A DNA stretch of 64,000 nt, taken from Gammaproteobacteria bacterium (lineage in GTDB: Bacteria; Pseudomonadota; Gammaproteobacteria; Enterobacterales; Kangiellaceae). Positions 26,597 to 35,279 of the stretch are shown piece by piece (the stretch's first letter is position 1; each line of letters opens with the position of its first letter). Position numbers and translations under genes: made by a program. Location: NCBI GenBank assembly GCA_013373545.1, contig JABXHQ010000019.1:1-64000 (forward strand), written 5' to 3'. The notes under the pieces are model-generated. The model was not told where the DNA came from, ran no database searches, and was given only the letters and a program-made list of their open reading frames with translations.

Positions 26597-27748
26597 ATGT
26601 TGAGCAAATTGCGTCCGGTTGGTGAACGTTTTGCACTAAAGTCTGCTGCAGCACCTGATGAGCTGTTTGCGCCGCTGCATAGTTTTTGGTGTGGCAGTGG
26701 CACTTCGGCACTTGCGCTAGCGTTGCACGCTGCCAAGTTGCGCTCACCTGATCGCAGCCAAGTATTAGTACCCGCTTACACTTGCCCTGATGTTATTAGT
26801 GCTTGTTTAGCAGCAGAAGTTGAACCGGTCCTGGTCGATTTTGCTGAAGAGTCTGCTGGTTTGTCTTTAGCGGGAGTTAGCCATGCGATTAATTCCAAGA
26901 CCTTAGCGATAATTGCGATCAACTTTCTGGGTATTCCAGAACGGATCGCCAGCTTACGAGAGCTGATTGATGGCTCACCGATCTTAATTATTGAAGACAG
27001 TGCTCAGGGGATCCCACGTCAGAATGTTGCGGAGTATTGGCAGGGCGATTTGATTACGCTTTCGCTTGGGCGCGGCAAGCCCTTGAATTTATTTGCTGGT
27101 GGAGCGGTGTTAACGCGCGATGCATCCTTACAGGATATTCTGCAGTCCATCACGCCACAATGGCATAGTGAGTCTGCATTGCCCTATCAAATTAAATACC
27201 AGCTTTCACAGTTATTAATGCGACCGCTTGGATTCGGGTTGCTTAACCGAATACCTGGTATAGAGTTCGGCCAAACAGTATTTCGGCCATTACCAGAGGT
27301 GAGTGCTTTTCCAGAATATTTAAGCCAATACCTTGCATTGCGTTTGGCCGACTATCAGGCCATACAATCAATGGCGCTAGTTACAGAATACCGAGAAGGC
27401 ATCGCGCAACTTTCAAACCAAATTATGCCATTAGCTGGCGTCGTGGAACATGCTGAAAATTTATTAAGAATGCCTTTAATTGTTGCTACTCCAAGTCTTC
27501 GAGATAAAATCTTTTCCTTACTGGAGGCTCAAGGTCTTGGTCCTTCTATCATGTATCGAAAAACACTGACAGAGTTTTCCGATATTCCTCTGTCGCTAGG
27601 TAAGGCTTCGAGTTTTCCTAATGCGTGTAAGCTTGCTCAGCGATTGTTAACTTTACCATTGCACCGCGATGTAAAGCCCGATGCTATCAAGCAAATGCTT
27701 GCAATTATTCAACAGGAGACTACCAGCGTCCCTCTTGCTGATAAATAA
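26597..27748 (+). CDS. DegT/DnrJ/EryC1/StrS-type PLP aminotransferase
   Basis: A 383-residue fold-type I PLP protein. GSGTSALALALHAAK is the phosphate-binding region, VPAYTCPDVISACLAAEVEPV is typical of sugar aminotransferases, EDSAQG gives the PLP-ring Asp, and SLGRGKPLN holds the probable Schiff-base Lys five residues after the Ser, as in the family. It likely aminates a keto-sugar nucleotide or a related substrate for the polysaccharide. It is the only plus-strand gene between 24.6 and 32.8 kb, and its 3' end overlaps the convergent beta-barrel gene by 29 bp. Confidence 0.75.
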   Translation: MLSKLRPVGERFALKSAAAPDELFAPLHSFWCGSGTSALALALHAAKLRSPDRSQVLVPAYTCPDVISACLAAEVEPVLVDFAEESAGLSLAGVSHAINSKTLAIIAINFLGIPERIASLRELIDGSPILIIEDSAQGIPRQNVAEYWQGDLITLSLGRGKPLNLFAGGAVLTRDASLQDILQSITPQWHSESALPYQIKYQLSQLLMRPLGFGLLNRIPGIEFGQTVFRPLPEVSAFPEYLSQYLALRLADYQAIQSMALVTEYREGIAQLSNQIMPLAGVVEHAENLLRMPLIVATPSLRDKIFSLLEAQGLGPSIMYRKTLTEFSDIPLSLGKASSFPNACKLAQRLLTLPLHRDVKPDAIKQMLAIIQQETTSVPLADK

Positions 27749-29048
27749 AACCGGCTGCAAAAGCTTCGCTCTTGATAATTGCAGGAGCACTGTCGCTAAA
27801 CGCTTGTTCTGAGCGGCGATCGGTAAAGTTTAAGTAGAAACTTAGGTTGCGTGACGCGCGATGGCGATATGTATAAACCGTTTGCCGAATAATATTTTGC
27901 GTGACATTGGTTAAGCTTATATCGAAATCGTTCTCACTAATTGAAGAGAAAATGGACAGAGTATTTTCCGTTTCGCTACCGATAATATTGGCTAAGTTAT
28001 AGCTCATAAATAAACTACGATTACGTCTAAGTTCTTCGCGTTGTTCAAACACGCCGGTTAATTTATTTTCGAAGTAACTTAAGTTTAAGTTGAAAATATT
28101 GTCACTAAAATTATATTGAGCACCACCACCTTTAGAGATCTGAGCCAGGGCAATTGAATCATTTTGCTGATTGATTACTATGCGCCCAGTTGCTTGGTTG
28201 ATGCTAAAAAGACTTGCTACACCTTTATTTAGTTGTACGCTGAAAGACTGTTGATCATTAATATCACGATTAAAGGTTAAGCGGCCATTATCGTCGGTGG
28301 ATGAGCGTCCAAAAATATCTTTAACGCGCGAACGACCAAGCTCGAGGTTCAATGAGTTTGTACGGTTGTTAACAATCCACCTAGCCACTACGTCATATTG
28401 TTCAAAATCTGCGTTTAAAGGGTTCGAGTCGTCTTTGAAGTCAGTGTCTTTCTTTTGATATACCAACTGAATATTGTTAGTGGGATTAATCTGGTTGGTT
28501 AATGCTAACGTTCCTTGCTGCTCATCACGCGAGCTATCTTGTAATGTATTTGTGGTCGCATCGGAGGCAATATCATATAAAGCGTGTTGATAATTAAAGT
28601 TCAGTTGCACCGAGTCACTTAACCGCAAGAAATATTGTGGCAGTAACGCATAGGTTCTACCTTCGCGTAAATTATTGACTTCTTGTGTTTGAAATCGATT
28701 AGCGGGCACCTGAGTTACGTCGGCTAAAGCTATTACCGAGAAGTTATTACTCGAAGGATCGAACTCCGATAAAAAGTTCAAACTATATTGATTTTCTGAG
28801 CGCAAATTTTCGGTAGTGTACTCTAGCCGGGAAAGCTCTGAAGTTAGTGCAAAATTGAAATCGCGATAGTCTTGGTTTTCAATATCAAATAATAGTGAAG
28901 CTTGATATAAATTACCCTCTGAACCGTCAACCAATTGCGAAATATTATTGCTGGTTGCAGCAGAAGTATCAAAAGCATATTCATACTCAGCCGCCGCCGC
29001 TAGGCCGCTAACCGTTAACGTAGCGAAATAAACAAGAGCTTTTTTCAT
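27720..29048 (-). CDS. PEP-CTERM/XrtA-associated outer-membrane beta-barrel protein
   Basis: A 442-residue protein with a Sec signal (MKKALVYFATLTVSGLAAAA). The rest is a long series of alternating-hydrophobicity strands rich in Asn, Ser, Gln and Tyr, such as NLNLSYFENKLTGVF and SLFMSYNLANII, ending with a terminal aromatic strand (EAFAAGFIYQQEGRW). This is the pattern of the TIGR03016-like PEP-CTERM system-associated protein. It probably forms an outer-membrane pore or scaffold for export of the polymer. It follows the kinase-like gene by 1 bp in the wza operon. Confidence 0.8.
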   Translation of the reverse strand: MKKALVYFATLTVSGLAAAAEYEYAFDTSAATSNNISQLVDGSEGNLYQASLLFDIENQDYRDFNFALTSELSRLEYTTENLRSENQYSLNFLSEFDPSSNNFSVIALADVTQVPANRFQTQEVNNLREGRTYALLPQYFLRLSDSVQLNFNYQHALYDIASDATTNTLQDSSRDEQQGTLALTNQINPTNNIQLVYQKKDTDFKDDSNPLNADFEQYDVVARWIVNNRTNSLNLELGRSRVKDIFGRSSTDDNGRLTFNRDINDQQSFSVQLNKGVASLFSINQATGRIVINQQNDSIALAQISKGGGAQYNFSDNIFNLNLSYFENKLTGVFEQREELRRNRSLFMSYNLANIIGSETENTLSIFSSISENDFDISLTNVTQNIIRQTVYTYRHRASRNLSFYLNFTDRRSEQAFSDSAPAIIKSEAFAAGFIYQQEGRW

Positions 29049-29049
29049 A

Positions 29050-29880
29050 TTAGAAATTATTGAGTACTAGGCCAGATAATTTATCTGCGCCAATGGTGCT
29101 AGACGCTTGAATTAAATCTTCTTCGCTACAGCCGGCATATGGAACAACTAAAATGACCTGATCACAGAGATCAAGCAAAATGCGAGTATCCGCTGAACTC
29201 AGTACGCTCGGTGCATTAATAATTGGAAAACGGTCCGGATAACGATTAACCAATTCTTTAATAAATGTCTCCATACGCTCGGAAGTAAAATATTCCGCTG
29301 AACATTCGCGTACTTTGCCACTTGGAACAAAACCTAATCTAGGTACGCGCGTTTTATGCATGCACGAATTAACCCCATCGCTTTCACTCTCTAGATAGTC
29401 AATAAGGCCGTTGCTGTCGTTGAGGTCGAACACAGAATTAAGTGAACGCTCGACAATGTCAGCTTCAATTAACATTGAAGTTTTAGATTCGTCAAGTGCA
29501 AATGTTGCTGCCAAATTGGCGCTAACTAAAGATGAACTAGCATCTGGAACAACCGATGTAACCATAGTGACAAAGTTTTCACTTTTACCTTTGGCCAATA
29601 GTTTTGTACGCAAATTTCGGTAGTGGTTGAGCAGCCCTTTATCTTTCATATCTAAGTGAATTAAGCGGCGTTGCTCTAGCTCTTCAATAGAAAAAGGCGC
29701 TTTCTTCTCCATATTGGCAATGCTTTTTCGCGATGCCGATGGACGTGTCATAACATTAGAGCGCGAAGATTCTGAAACCGTTGCCTCTTCAGTTTGCTGC
29801 TGTTCTTCGGTTTGATTACTTGCTGATTTACTTTCTTCACCCTCAAGGGATTTCAAAAATGCTTTTTCGACTGTACTCAT
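29050..29880 (-). CDS. BY-kinase/ParA-like protein with degenerate ATP site (XrtA-associated tyrosine kinase relative)
   Basis: A 276-residue protein in the slot of the exosortase-A-associated tyrosine autokinase. The fold is recognisable (FVTMVTSVVPDASSSLVSAN and onward), but the Walker A GEGKT is replaced by DASSS (about 113-117), Walker A' DAD is EAD (139-141), and the Walker B FDSPP is INAPS (221-225). No Tyr cluster is seen at the C-terminus. It is therefore unlikely to bind or hydrolyse ATP in the usual way and may be a structural partner of the Wzz-type protein. The first ~60 residues are low-complexity and Gln/Glu/Ser-rich. Confidence 0.75.
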   Translation of the reverse strand: MSTVEKAFLKSLEGEESKSASNQTEEQQQTEEATVSESSRSNVMTRPSASRKSIANMEKKAPFSIEELEQRRLIHLDMKDKGLLNHYRNLRTKLLAKGKSENFVTMVTSVVPDASSSLVSANLAATFALDESKTSMLIEADIVERSLNSVFDLNDSNGLIDYLESESDGVNSCMHKTRVPRLGFVPSGKVRECSAEYFTSERMETFIKELVNRYPDRFPIINAPSVLSSADTRILLDLCDQVILVVPYAGCSEEDLIQASSTIGADKLSGLVLNNF

Positions 29881-29886
29881 AATTTT

Positions 29887-31416
29887 CTACCCTTGAAGTC
29901 TAAAGTAAATGGCAATGGCATAGACCGTCCACACTACTAAAATGGTCGAAGATGCAATAATTAAATTTATTGTATTCTTACGACGATCGTAGGGTGTCGC
30001 GACGTCGTGAACATGAGCCAGTACTGGTAAATTAATAGCATTAGCGATGGTGGTCTCTGCGCGTAATTTGCCATCGATTAAAGTAAAACCATAGACGACA
30101 CCAATCGGAATCACAAAGCTTAGCACTAATCCAGCTAAAATAAGATGTGAAAAACGCAGACCCTTTGGTGTTACCGGTACCGCTGGCTCTTCAAGTACCT
30201 GCAGGCGTAAACCTTGATTTTCTAAGTCGATATTCATCGAAATACGAGCTGTTTCACGTTGGCTTAGCAAGCTTTGGTACATTTGCTGATTAATTTCATA
30301 ATCGCGAGTGAGTTCGGCTATTTCTGCTTCAACATCGTTAATTTTATCGAGAGTTTCACGCTCGCGGTCCATCAGCATTAAAATTTGATTGCGTCGCGCT
30401 TGCAAAGAAGAAATGGTGTTCTCGGTATTAAACATTTGCGCTCGAATCTGCTGTGCGGTTTCCCCCGTTGGAGCTTTATTTTGAACGCGCCCTTTGGCTT
30501 TTTCGCGCTGTGCAATTACCTCATTAACCTGCTGCTTAAGATCTTCAATTTGTCCTTTAAGCTGCACGATATCTGGATAGGTTTCATGATAGTTGAGCTT
30601 TAAGTCCGCTAGGCGGTTTTCCAGCTCGGCAATTCGTTGATTTAACGAGTTTTCTTTATCAATACTGGCGCGGTCTTCAAAGGAAGACTCTCCGGCTAAT
30701 TGTTTTTGATAATTGCCGAGTAATGATTGTTGAGTGGATATGTCTAAATCAACGCTTTCCAATTCGCGCTTTAATTCGATAAGGCGTTCGCTGGCATTTT
30801 GTTTGGCATTTTCAGAAGCATCAATATTTCTCGAGCGGAACTCTTTTAGTGCATTTTCCGACTCTTTCAACTTTTCATGATAAGCCAGCACCTGAGTATT
30901 TACGAAGCCAAAGGCGGCCTGACTTTCGCTCTGTTTTGCAGCTAAACTATCTTCGATGAAAATATCGGTCATTAATTTGACTGTTTCATAGGCTTTGATC
31001 GGATCAACGTTTCGATAGGAAACTTCAATATGATTGTTTCTAACATTGTTTATTTGTGTTGAGTTCCGAATTTCATCTGCTAATTGCTCTATCTTGCGAG
31101 GATCATTGGAACGCTCTTCTGCCCATATTTCTGAGTCAATAATCTTCTTCATCGCTTTTTGACTGAAGATAATTTTATTCGCCATTGCCGCGCGGCTTTG
31201 CACTTGTGTAGTTTCTGCGGTACCGGCCATGATCGGCTCTAGTATATTCTGGTTGACAATTTCAATGGTCGACGACGACGTGTAGACCTTCGGCCAATTC
31301 CAAGCGATTGCCAAAAAGAGGAAAGAGAACACAATATAAAGTCCGAGAACAATACGGCGCTTATTCCATGCTTCTTTCTTGATGACGCGAATGATTGAGC
31401 TAATTTCCGGGCTCAT
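29887..31416 (-). CDS. Wzz/GumC-type polysaccharide chain-length determinant, XrtA-associated
   Basis: A 509-residue polysaccharide co-polymerase. A membrane helix lies near residues 20-42, followed by a periplasmic Wzz domain, then about 200 residues of heptad-rich coiled coil (for example RIAELENRLADLKLNYHETY), a second helix near 425-450 (LILAGLVLSFVIPIGVVYGF) and a third at the very end. The extra C-terminal helix fits the XrtA-system family of about 510 residues. It sets chain length and links the inner-membrane polymerase to the export channel. It lies 6 bp upstream of the kinase-like gene and 35 bp downstream of wza. Confidence 0.9.
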   Translation of the reverse strand: MSPEISSIIRVIKKEAWNKRRIVLGLYIVFSFLFLAIAWNWPKVYTSSSTIEIVNQNILEPIMAGTAETTQVQSRAAMANKIIFSQKAMKKIIDSEIWAEERSNDPRKIEQLADEIRNSTQINNVRNNHIEVSYRNVDPIKAYETVKLMTDIFIEDSLAAKQSESQAAFGFVNTQVLAYHEKLKESENALKEFRSRNIDASENAKQNASERLIELKRELESVDLDISTQQSLLGNYQKQLAGESSFEDRASIDKENSLNQRIAELENRLADLKLNYHETYPDIVQLKGQIEDLKQQVNEVIAQREKAKGRVQNKAPTGETAQQIRAQMFNTENTISSLQARRNQILMLMDRERETLDKINDVEAEIAELTRDYEINQQMYQSLLSQRETARISMNIDLENQGLRLQVLEEPAVPVTPKGLRFSHLILAGLVLSFVIPIGVVYGFTLIDGKLRAETTIANAINLPVLAHVHDVATPYDRRKNTINLIIASSTILVVWTVYAIAIYFRLQG

Positions 31417-31451
31417 ACAGGCATTCCTTAATACTTAACTAAAGTTCCAAC

Positions 31452-32072
31452 TTAAAATACGCGTTCCGGGATAGATATAATGTCACCGGGCTGCAAGGCA
31501 TAATTCGTGTCCATTTGGCCGTCATTTAAAATATCATCAAGGGCAATTTCAAACGCTTGCACCTTGCCTTGATAGCGGCGAAATAATTTGGCTCCGCTGG
31601 CGGACGCAAATTCATTGAGCCCACCGGCTTCGAGTACGGCATCGAGCACAGTCATGCCTTGTCGATAATTGATAGACAGTGGATCTCGAACCGCGCCAGT
31701 AACACGGATCCGTGACAGGAATTCATGGCTATTTAGCTCTTCGAGTATCACTGCGACTTGGGGATCTTTAATGAAACGTGACAAGCGTCGTGTAATCTCT
31801 GCTGATACCGCTTCTGGCGTTCGGCCACCAGCCATCACTTCTCCAACCAAGGGCACCGAAATTTTTCCATCAGGGCGAACCGGTACGCGGATCGATAAGT
31901 CAGGGTTTTTCCAAACATTGACTGCGACGACATCGTCGACCCCAATATAATATTGTTCAACCAGCATTTGCTTTTGGACACTTTCTGGTTGTTCAAGTTG
32001 AGGTAATTTGGCAGTTTTACCGGCACAGGCCGCAAGTACCAATACTAAAAGAGCTAAACACAACTGTTTCAT
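31452..32072 (-). CDS. Wza-type polysaccharide export lipoprotein (SLBB)
   Basis: I place the start at the ATG at 32072, which has AGGGA upstream and begins a clean lipoprotein signal MKQLCLALLVLVLAACAG (lipobox LAAC); the track start 36 bp upstream adds an unlikely tail. The 206-residue protein has the Poly_export domain (YYIGVDDVVAVNVWKNPDLS) and one SLBB domain (VTGAVRDPLSINYRQGMTV). It forms, or caps, the outer-membrane export channel. It is the first gene of the export operon wza-wzz-kinase-barrel and is preceded by a sigma54-type promoter. Confidence 0.9.
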   Translation of the reverse strand: MKQLCLALLVLVLAACAGKTAKLPQLEQPESVQKQMLVEQYYIGVDDVVAVNVWKNPDLSIRVPVRPDGKISVPLVGEVMAGGRTPEAVSAEITRRLSRFIKDPQVAVILEELNSHEFLSRIRVTGAVRDPLSINYRQGMTVLDAVLEAGGLNEFASASGAKLFRRYQGKVQAFEIALDDILNDGQMDTNYALQPGDIISIPERVF

Positions 32073-32281
32073 GAGCTTCCCTATCAACGTTGTTGCAGCA
32101 ATCACCAAGGGCGGTGCTTGATGCGGACAAAATTCTGCTAAGCGAGTCGGACGTTTGGTGGAGTTTTTAGGGACTAATCGTGTCTGATTGTGAGGTGGAT
32201 ACCGACCCAGTGTAACTCCATTTACGCGTGTTGATATCTACTTAAGCGATTTTTGCAATGCTACTCTATAGGCCTTTAAAG

Positions 32282-32297
32282 TGCAACCAAGTTGCCT
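32282..32297 (-). promoter_or_regulatory. Candidate sigma54 (RpoN) promoter for the polysaccharide export operon
   Basis: On the minus strand the sequence reads AGGCAACTTGGTTGCA, with GG and GC ten bases apart as required, and GGCA plus TTGCA matching the consensus (TGGCACG N4 TTGCA). It lies in the 302-bp gap between the wza start and the acyl carrier protein gene, giving a leader of about 200 bases. XrtA polysaccharide loci are known to be controlled by the PrsK/PrsR pair through RpoN, which fits. Confidence 0.55.
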
Positions 32298-32374
32298 GAA
32301 AATCGACCAGGTTTTGCCTCAGAGATTGACGCATTTAACATTAAGCGATCGGTGATTTGATCGTTTAAATCGGG

Positions 32375-32635
32375 TTATGAGTTTTGCTGCTGGATGACAA
32401 AGTCAACCAAGCTACCGATAGTTTCAAAGACTTCTGCCGTTAAATCATCATCTTGCGCCATAAACTCAAAGGTTTCCTCTAACGAGGTGATCACAGATAC
32501 AATCGCCATTGAGTCGAATTCAGGAAAGTTGCCCAGCAACGGGGTCTCTTCATTCAGCTCGGCGGGCGAGAGGTTCAGTGACAGAGTGTCAACCAATAAA
32601 GTCTTTACAGATTCGGTAATGTCGGCGCGATTCAT
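32375..32635 (-). CDS. Acyl carrier protein
   Basis: The start at the ATG at 32635 (MNRADITESVKTLL) gives an 86-residue protein of normal ACP size; the track start adds 19 residues without family match. EFDSMAIVSVI holds the Ser that takes the 4'-phosphopantetheine arm. It is not the fatty-acid ACP, which is normally next to fabD/fabG/fabF. ACPs of this type sit at exosortase-A loci next to an acyl-CoA-ligase-like protein, a PLP decarboxylase and hydrolases 1 and 2. Here only the hydrolases are in the window, about 27 kb away. It is upstream of wza on the same strand but separated by a gap with its own promoter. Confidence 0.8.
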   Translation of the reverse strand: MNRADITESVKTLLVDTLSLNLSPAELNEETPLLGNFPEFDSMAIVSVITSLEETFEFMAQDDDLTAEVFETIGSLVDFVIQQQNS

Positions 32636-32813
32636 AATGGTAACTTCGGTGAAAATTGGCGCGATTCTATCAGTAAATTCCGAATTTTGCACTGATCGAA
32701 GTATTTTCTATAACGAAATAACCTTAAGTTGGGATTAAATGATGGCAAACTGCGGCTATTTTTCATAAGCTAGCCGCTTAGTTGTCGAACAATATTAAAG
32801 GGACTGGAAACTC

Positions 32814-34043
32814 GTGCAAGCCACCTCATTTGAGAAAGACAAAATTAAAATTGTATTGTTAGAAGGCATCCACAACAGCGCCGAAAAAGTATTTCGAGCA
32901 GCCGGGTATAGTAACATTGTGACGGCGCCGAAGTCGCTGCCGAGCCCCGAGCTGGAAGAAACGTTAGCGGACGCGCACTTTTTGGGTATTCGCTCGCGCA
33001 CACAAGTGACCGCTGAGCTACTCGAGTCTTGTCCAAAGTTAGCCGCTATTGGTTGTTTTTGCATTGGCACCAATCAAGTCGACTTAGTCGCTACCGCCAC
33101 CCGTGGGATTCCGGTGTTTAATGCACCGTTTGCGAACACTCGCAGTGTTGCTGAACTGGTGCTCGGAGAGATGATTTTGTTACTCCGTGGCGTTCCACAG
33201 AAAAATGCCGCTGCGCATCGTGGTGAGTGGCTAAAGTCGGCCACTCATTCCTACGAAACGCGTGGTAAAACCCTGGGCATAGTTGGTTACGGTCATATCG
33301 GTACTCAGATAGGAATTTTGGCCGAAAACCTCGGAATGTCGGTGCAGTATTATGATATTGAAAGTAAGTTGGCCCTGGGCAATGCACAAGCTGCTGAAGG
33401 CTATCACGAGCTGTTGGCATCGTCGGATGTGGTGACTTTCCACGTCCCGGAAACTGAGTTAACCAAGAACATGATGAATGAAGCCGCATTTGCGCAATTA
33501 AAGCCCGGGGCGATTCTGATTAATGCTTCAAGGGGTACGGTTGTGGATATCGACTGCCTAACAGCGGCTTTGCGCTCTGGACAAGTGGCCGGTGCGGCAA
33601 TTGATGTGTTTCCGGTTGAGCCAAAATCGAATCAAGACGAGTTTCAATCGCCGTTACGTGAGTTTGATAATGTTATTTTGACCCCGCATGTGGGGGGAAG
33701 CACCATGGAAGCTCAGGCCAACATTGGCATTGAGGTCAGTGAGAAGCTGGTTAAGTACAGCGATAATGGTTCGACGTTATCTGCGGTTAATATTCCCGAG
33801 GTCGCTTTGCCTTCTCATGAAGGGAAACACCGTATCTGCCATATCCATCGTAATATTCCGGGAATTTTGGCCAAAATTAATGATATTTTTTCCACCAATA
33901 ATGCCAATATCGCTGCTCAGTTTTTACAAACAAACGAGCAAATCGGCTATGTGGTGACGGATATTGACCGTTCTTCAAGTGTTGCAGCTTTTGAGCAATT
34001 GAAAACGATTGATGGGACGATCAAAACGCGAATATTGTACTAA
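32814..34043 (+). CDS. serA: D-3-phosphoglycerate dehydrogenase
   Basis: A 409-residue protein, the length of the E. coli-type enzyme, starting at GTG with AAAGGGA upstream. GIVGYGHIGTQIG (about 155-167) binds NAD, INASRGTVVD gives the substrate Arg, and TPHVGGST the catalytic His. The C-terminal ACT domain (HRICHIHRNIPGILAKINDI) is the serine-binding regulatory part. It makes 3-phosphohydroxypyruvate, the first step of serine synthesis, and is expected to be feedback-inhibited by serine. It marks the return to housekeeping genes after the polysaccharide locus. Confidence 0.95.
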   Translation: MQATSFEKDKIKIVLLEGIHNSAEKVFRAAGYSNIVTAPKSLPSPELEETLADAHFLGIRSRTQVTAELLESCPKLAAIGCFCIGTNQVDLVATATRGIPVFNAPFANTRSVAELVLGEMILLLRGVPQKNAAAHRGEWLKSATHSYETRGKTLGIVGYGHIGTQIGILAENLGMSVQYYDIESKLALGNAQAAEGYHELLASSDVVTFHVPETELTKNMMNEAAFAQLKPGAILINASRGTVVDIDCLTAALRSGQVAGAAIDVFPVEPKSNQDEFQSPLREFDNVILTPHVGGSTMEAQANIGIEVSEKLVKYSDNGSTLSAVNIPEVALPSHEGKHRICHIHRNIPGILAKINDIFSTNNANIAAQFLQTNEQIGYVVTDIDRSSSVAAFEQLKTIDGTIKTRILY

Positions 34044-34053
34044 AAGACGAGCG

Positions 34054-34084
34054 GCGCGGATGTTAGCTGAGCTAGCATCCGCGC
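34054..34084. terminator. Strong hairpin between convergent serA and rpiA
   Basis: GCGCGGATGTTAGCT and its near-perfect inverted copy (one G-U pair) form a 15-bp stem. There is no T-run on either side, so it may act as a weak or factor-assisted bidirectional terminator or an RNA-stabilising stem. Confidence 0.55.
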
Positions 34085-34090
34085 GTCCGA

Positions 34091-34750
34091 TTAGGCGGTC
34101 ATGGTTTTTACGCCGTCCGCAGTTGCCAGCAGTAATACGTCTGCGCTGCGTGCTGCAAATAAACCATTGGTGACGACGCCGACAATCTGATTGATCGCTT
34201 TTTCAAGTGCAATCGGTTGCAAGATATCGAGGTTGTGGACATCAAGGATTATATTGCCATTATCGGTGGTCACGCCTTCGCGATAAACCGGATCGCCGCC
34301 GAGTTTCACTAGCTCGCGCGCTACATGGCCGCGCGCCATCGGAATAACTTCGACGGGAAGCGGAAACTTGCCGAGCTTTTTGACTAATTTACTGTCGTCC
34401 GCGATGCAGACAAATTTTTCCGCTACAGCTGCAACAATCTTCTCACGAGTAAGCGCCGCACCACCGCCTTTGATTAACTCGAGTAGGTGGTTGGACTCAT
34501 CGGCACCGTCAACGTAAACCGGTAAGCGATCAATGGTATTTAAGTCATATACTGGGATGCCATGAGCCTTAAGTCGCTCGGTGGAAGCTTCGGAGCTGGA
34601 TACGGCACCCGCAATCAAATGTTTCTTTTGCGCCAGCGCATCGATAAAAAAGTTTACCGTTGAGCCAGTACCAACACCGACAATCGCGTCTTCTTCAATG
34701 TATTGCAGGGCTTGTTGTGCCGCTTGTTGCTTGAGTTCGTCTTGTGACAT
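34091..34750 (-). CDS. rpiA: Ribose-5-phosphate isomerase A
   Basis: A 219-residue protein of normal length. [16 protein letters not shown] binds phosphate, VDGADE carries the active-site Asp residues and [14 protein letters not shown] the catalytic Glu/Lys segment. It interconverts ribose-5-phosphate and ribulose-5-phosphate in the pentose-phosphate pathway. It neighbours serA tail-to-tail, an arrangement (rpiA beside serA) also found in enteric bacteria. It lies 46 bp downstream of the EVE-domain gene on the same strand. Confidence 0.95.
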   Translation of the reverse strand: MSQDELKQQAAQQALQYIEEDAIVGVGTGSTVNFFIDALAQKKHLIAGAVSSSEASTERLKAHGIPVYDLNTIDRLPVYVDGADESNHLLELIKGGGAALTREKIVAAVAEKFVCIADDSKLVKKLGKFPLPVEVIPMARGHVARELVKLGGDPVYREGVTTDNGNIILDVHNLDILQPIALEKAINQIVGVVTNGLFAARSADVLLLATADGVKTMTA

Positions 34751-34796
34751 AGGAAAAGGTCCGGTTGATCAATCAAAGGATTCTATTATACGCGAT

Positions 34797-35279
34797 TCAT
34801 TGCTTATGTTGAGCATTCGCCATTGACAATATTATTGACCATTGAGTGGCCGTCACTGGCATAATCGATAAGCGCGAGCCTTTGCGCAGCAAGGCAAAGT
34901 CACTTGCGAGTAATTCTGGGTTGGCTTTCATTGCTTTGAGCGTGACTGGTTTAGGGAATGTTTGCGTGTATTGAACATCCACCATAAACCAGCGAGGGTT
35001 TTCTGCTGATGATTTGGCATCAAAATAGGGGCTGTTGGGATCAAAAGCCGTGTGATCGGGATAACCTGCACGCGTAATGGTCACAATCCCAACGGCGGCA
35101 GGCACTGGACAACTGGAGTGATAAAATAACGCTTGATCGCCCACGTTAAAGTCATCTCGCAACATATTTCTAACTTGGTAATTGCGTACACCATCCCAAT
35201 GCTCGGTTTGATTGCGACGCTGTTTTAAGTGCTCGATACTGAAAGTATCGGGTTCCGATTTCATTAACCAGTAGTTCAC
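34797..35279 (-). CDS. EVE-domain protein
   Basis: A 160-residue single-domain protein. It opens MNYWLMKSEPDTFSIEHL and has WDGVRNYQVRNMLRDDFNVGDQALFYHS, the core of the EVE (PUA-like) domain, and SDFALLRKGSRLSIMPVT near the end. EVE domains read modified bases in DNA or RNA in eukaryotes and some restriction systems; the role of the bacterial stand-alone protein is not settled. The length fits the family. It probably shares a transcript with rpiA. Confidence 0.85.
   Translation of the reverse strand: MNYWLMKSEPDTFSIEHLKQRRNQTEHWDGVRNYQVRNMLRDDFNVGDQALFYHSSCPVPAAVGIVTITRAGYPDHTAFDPNSPYFDAKSSAENPRWFMVDVQYTQTFPKPVTLKAMKANPELLASDFALLRKGSRLSIMPVTATQWSIILSMANAQHKQ

Noticed and set aside
32394-32738. 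Plus-strand ORF of 114 residues
   Set aside because: Ser/Lys-rich frame antisense to the acyl carrier protein gene; a shadow.
33118-33489. Minus-strand ORF of 123 residues
   Set aside because: Antisense shadow of serA; no domain pattern.
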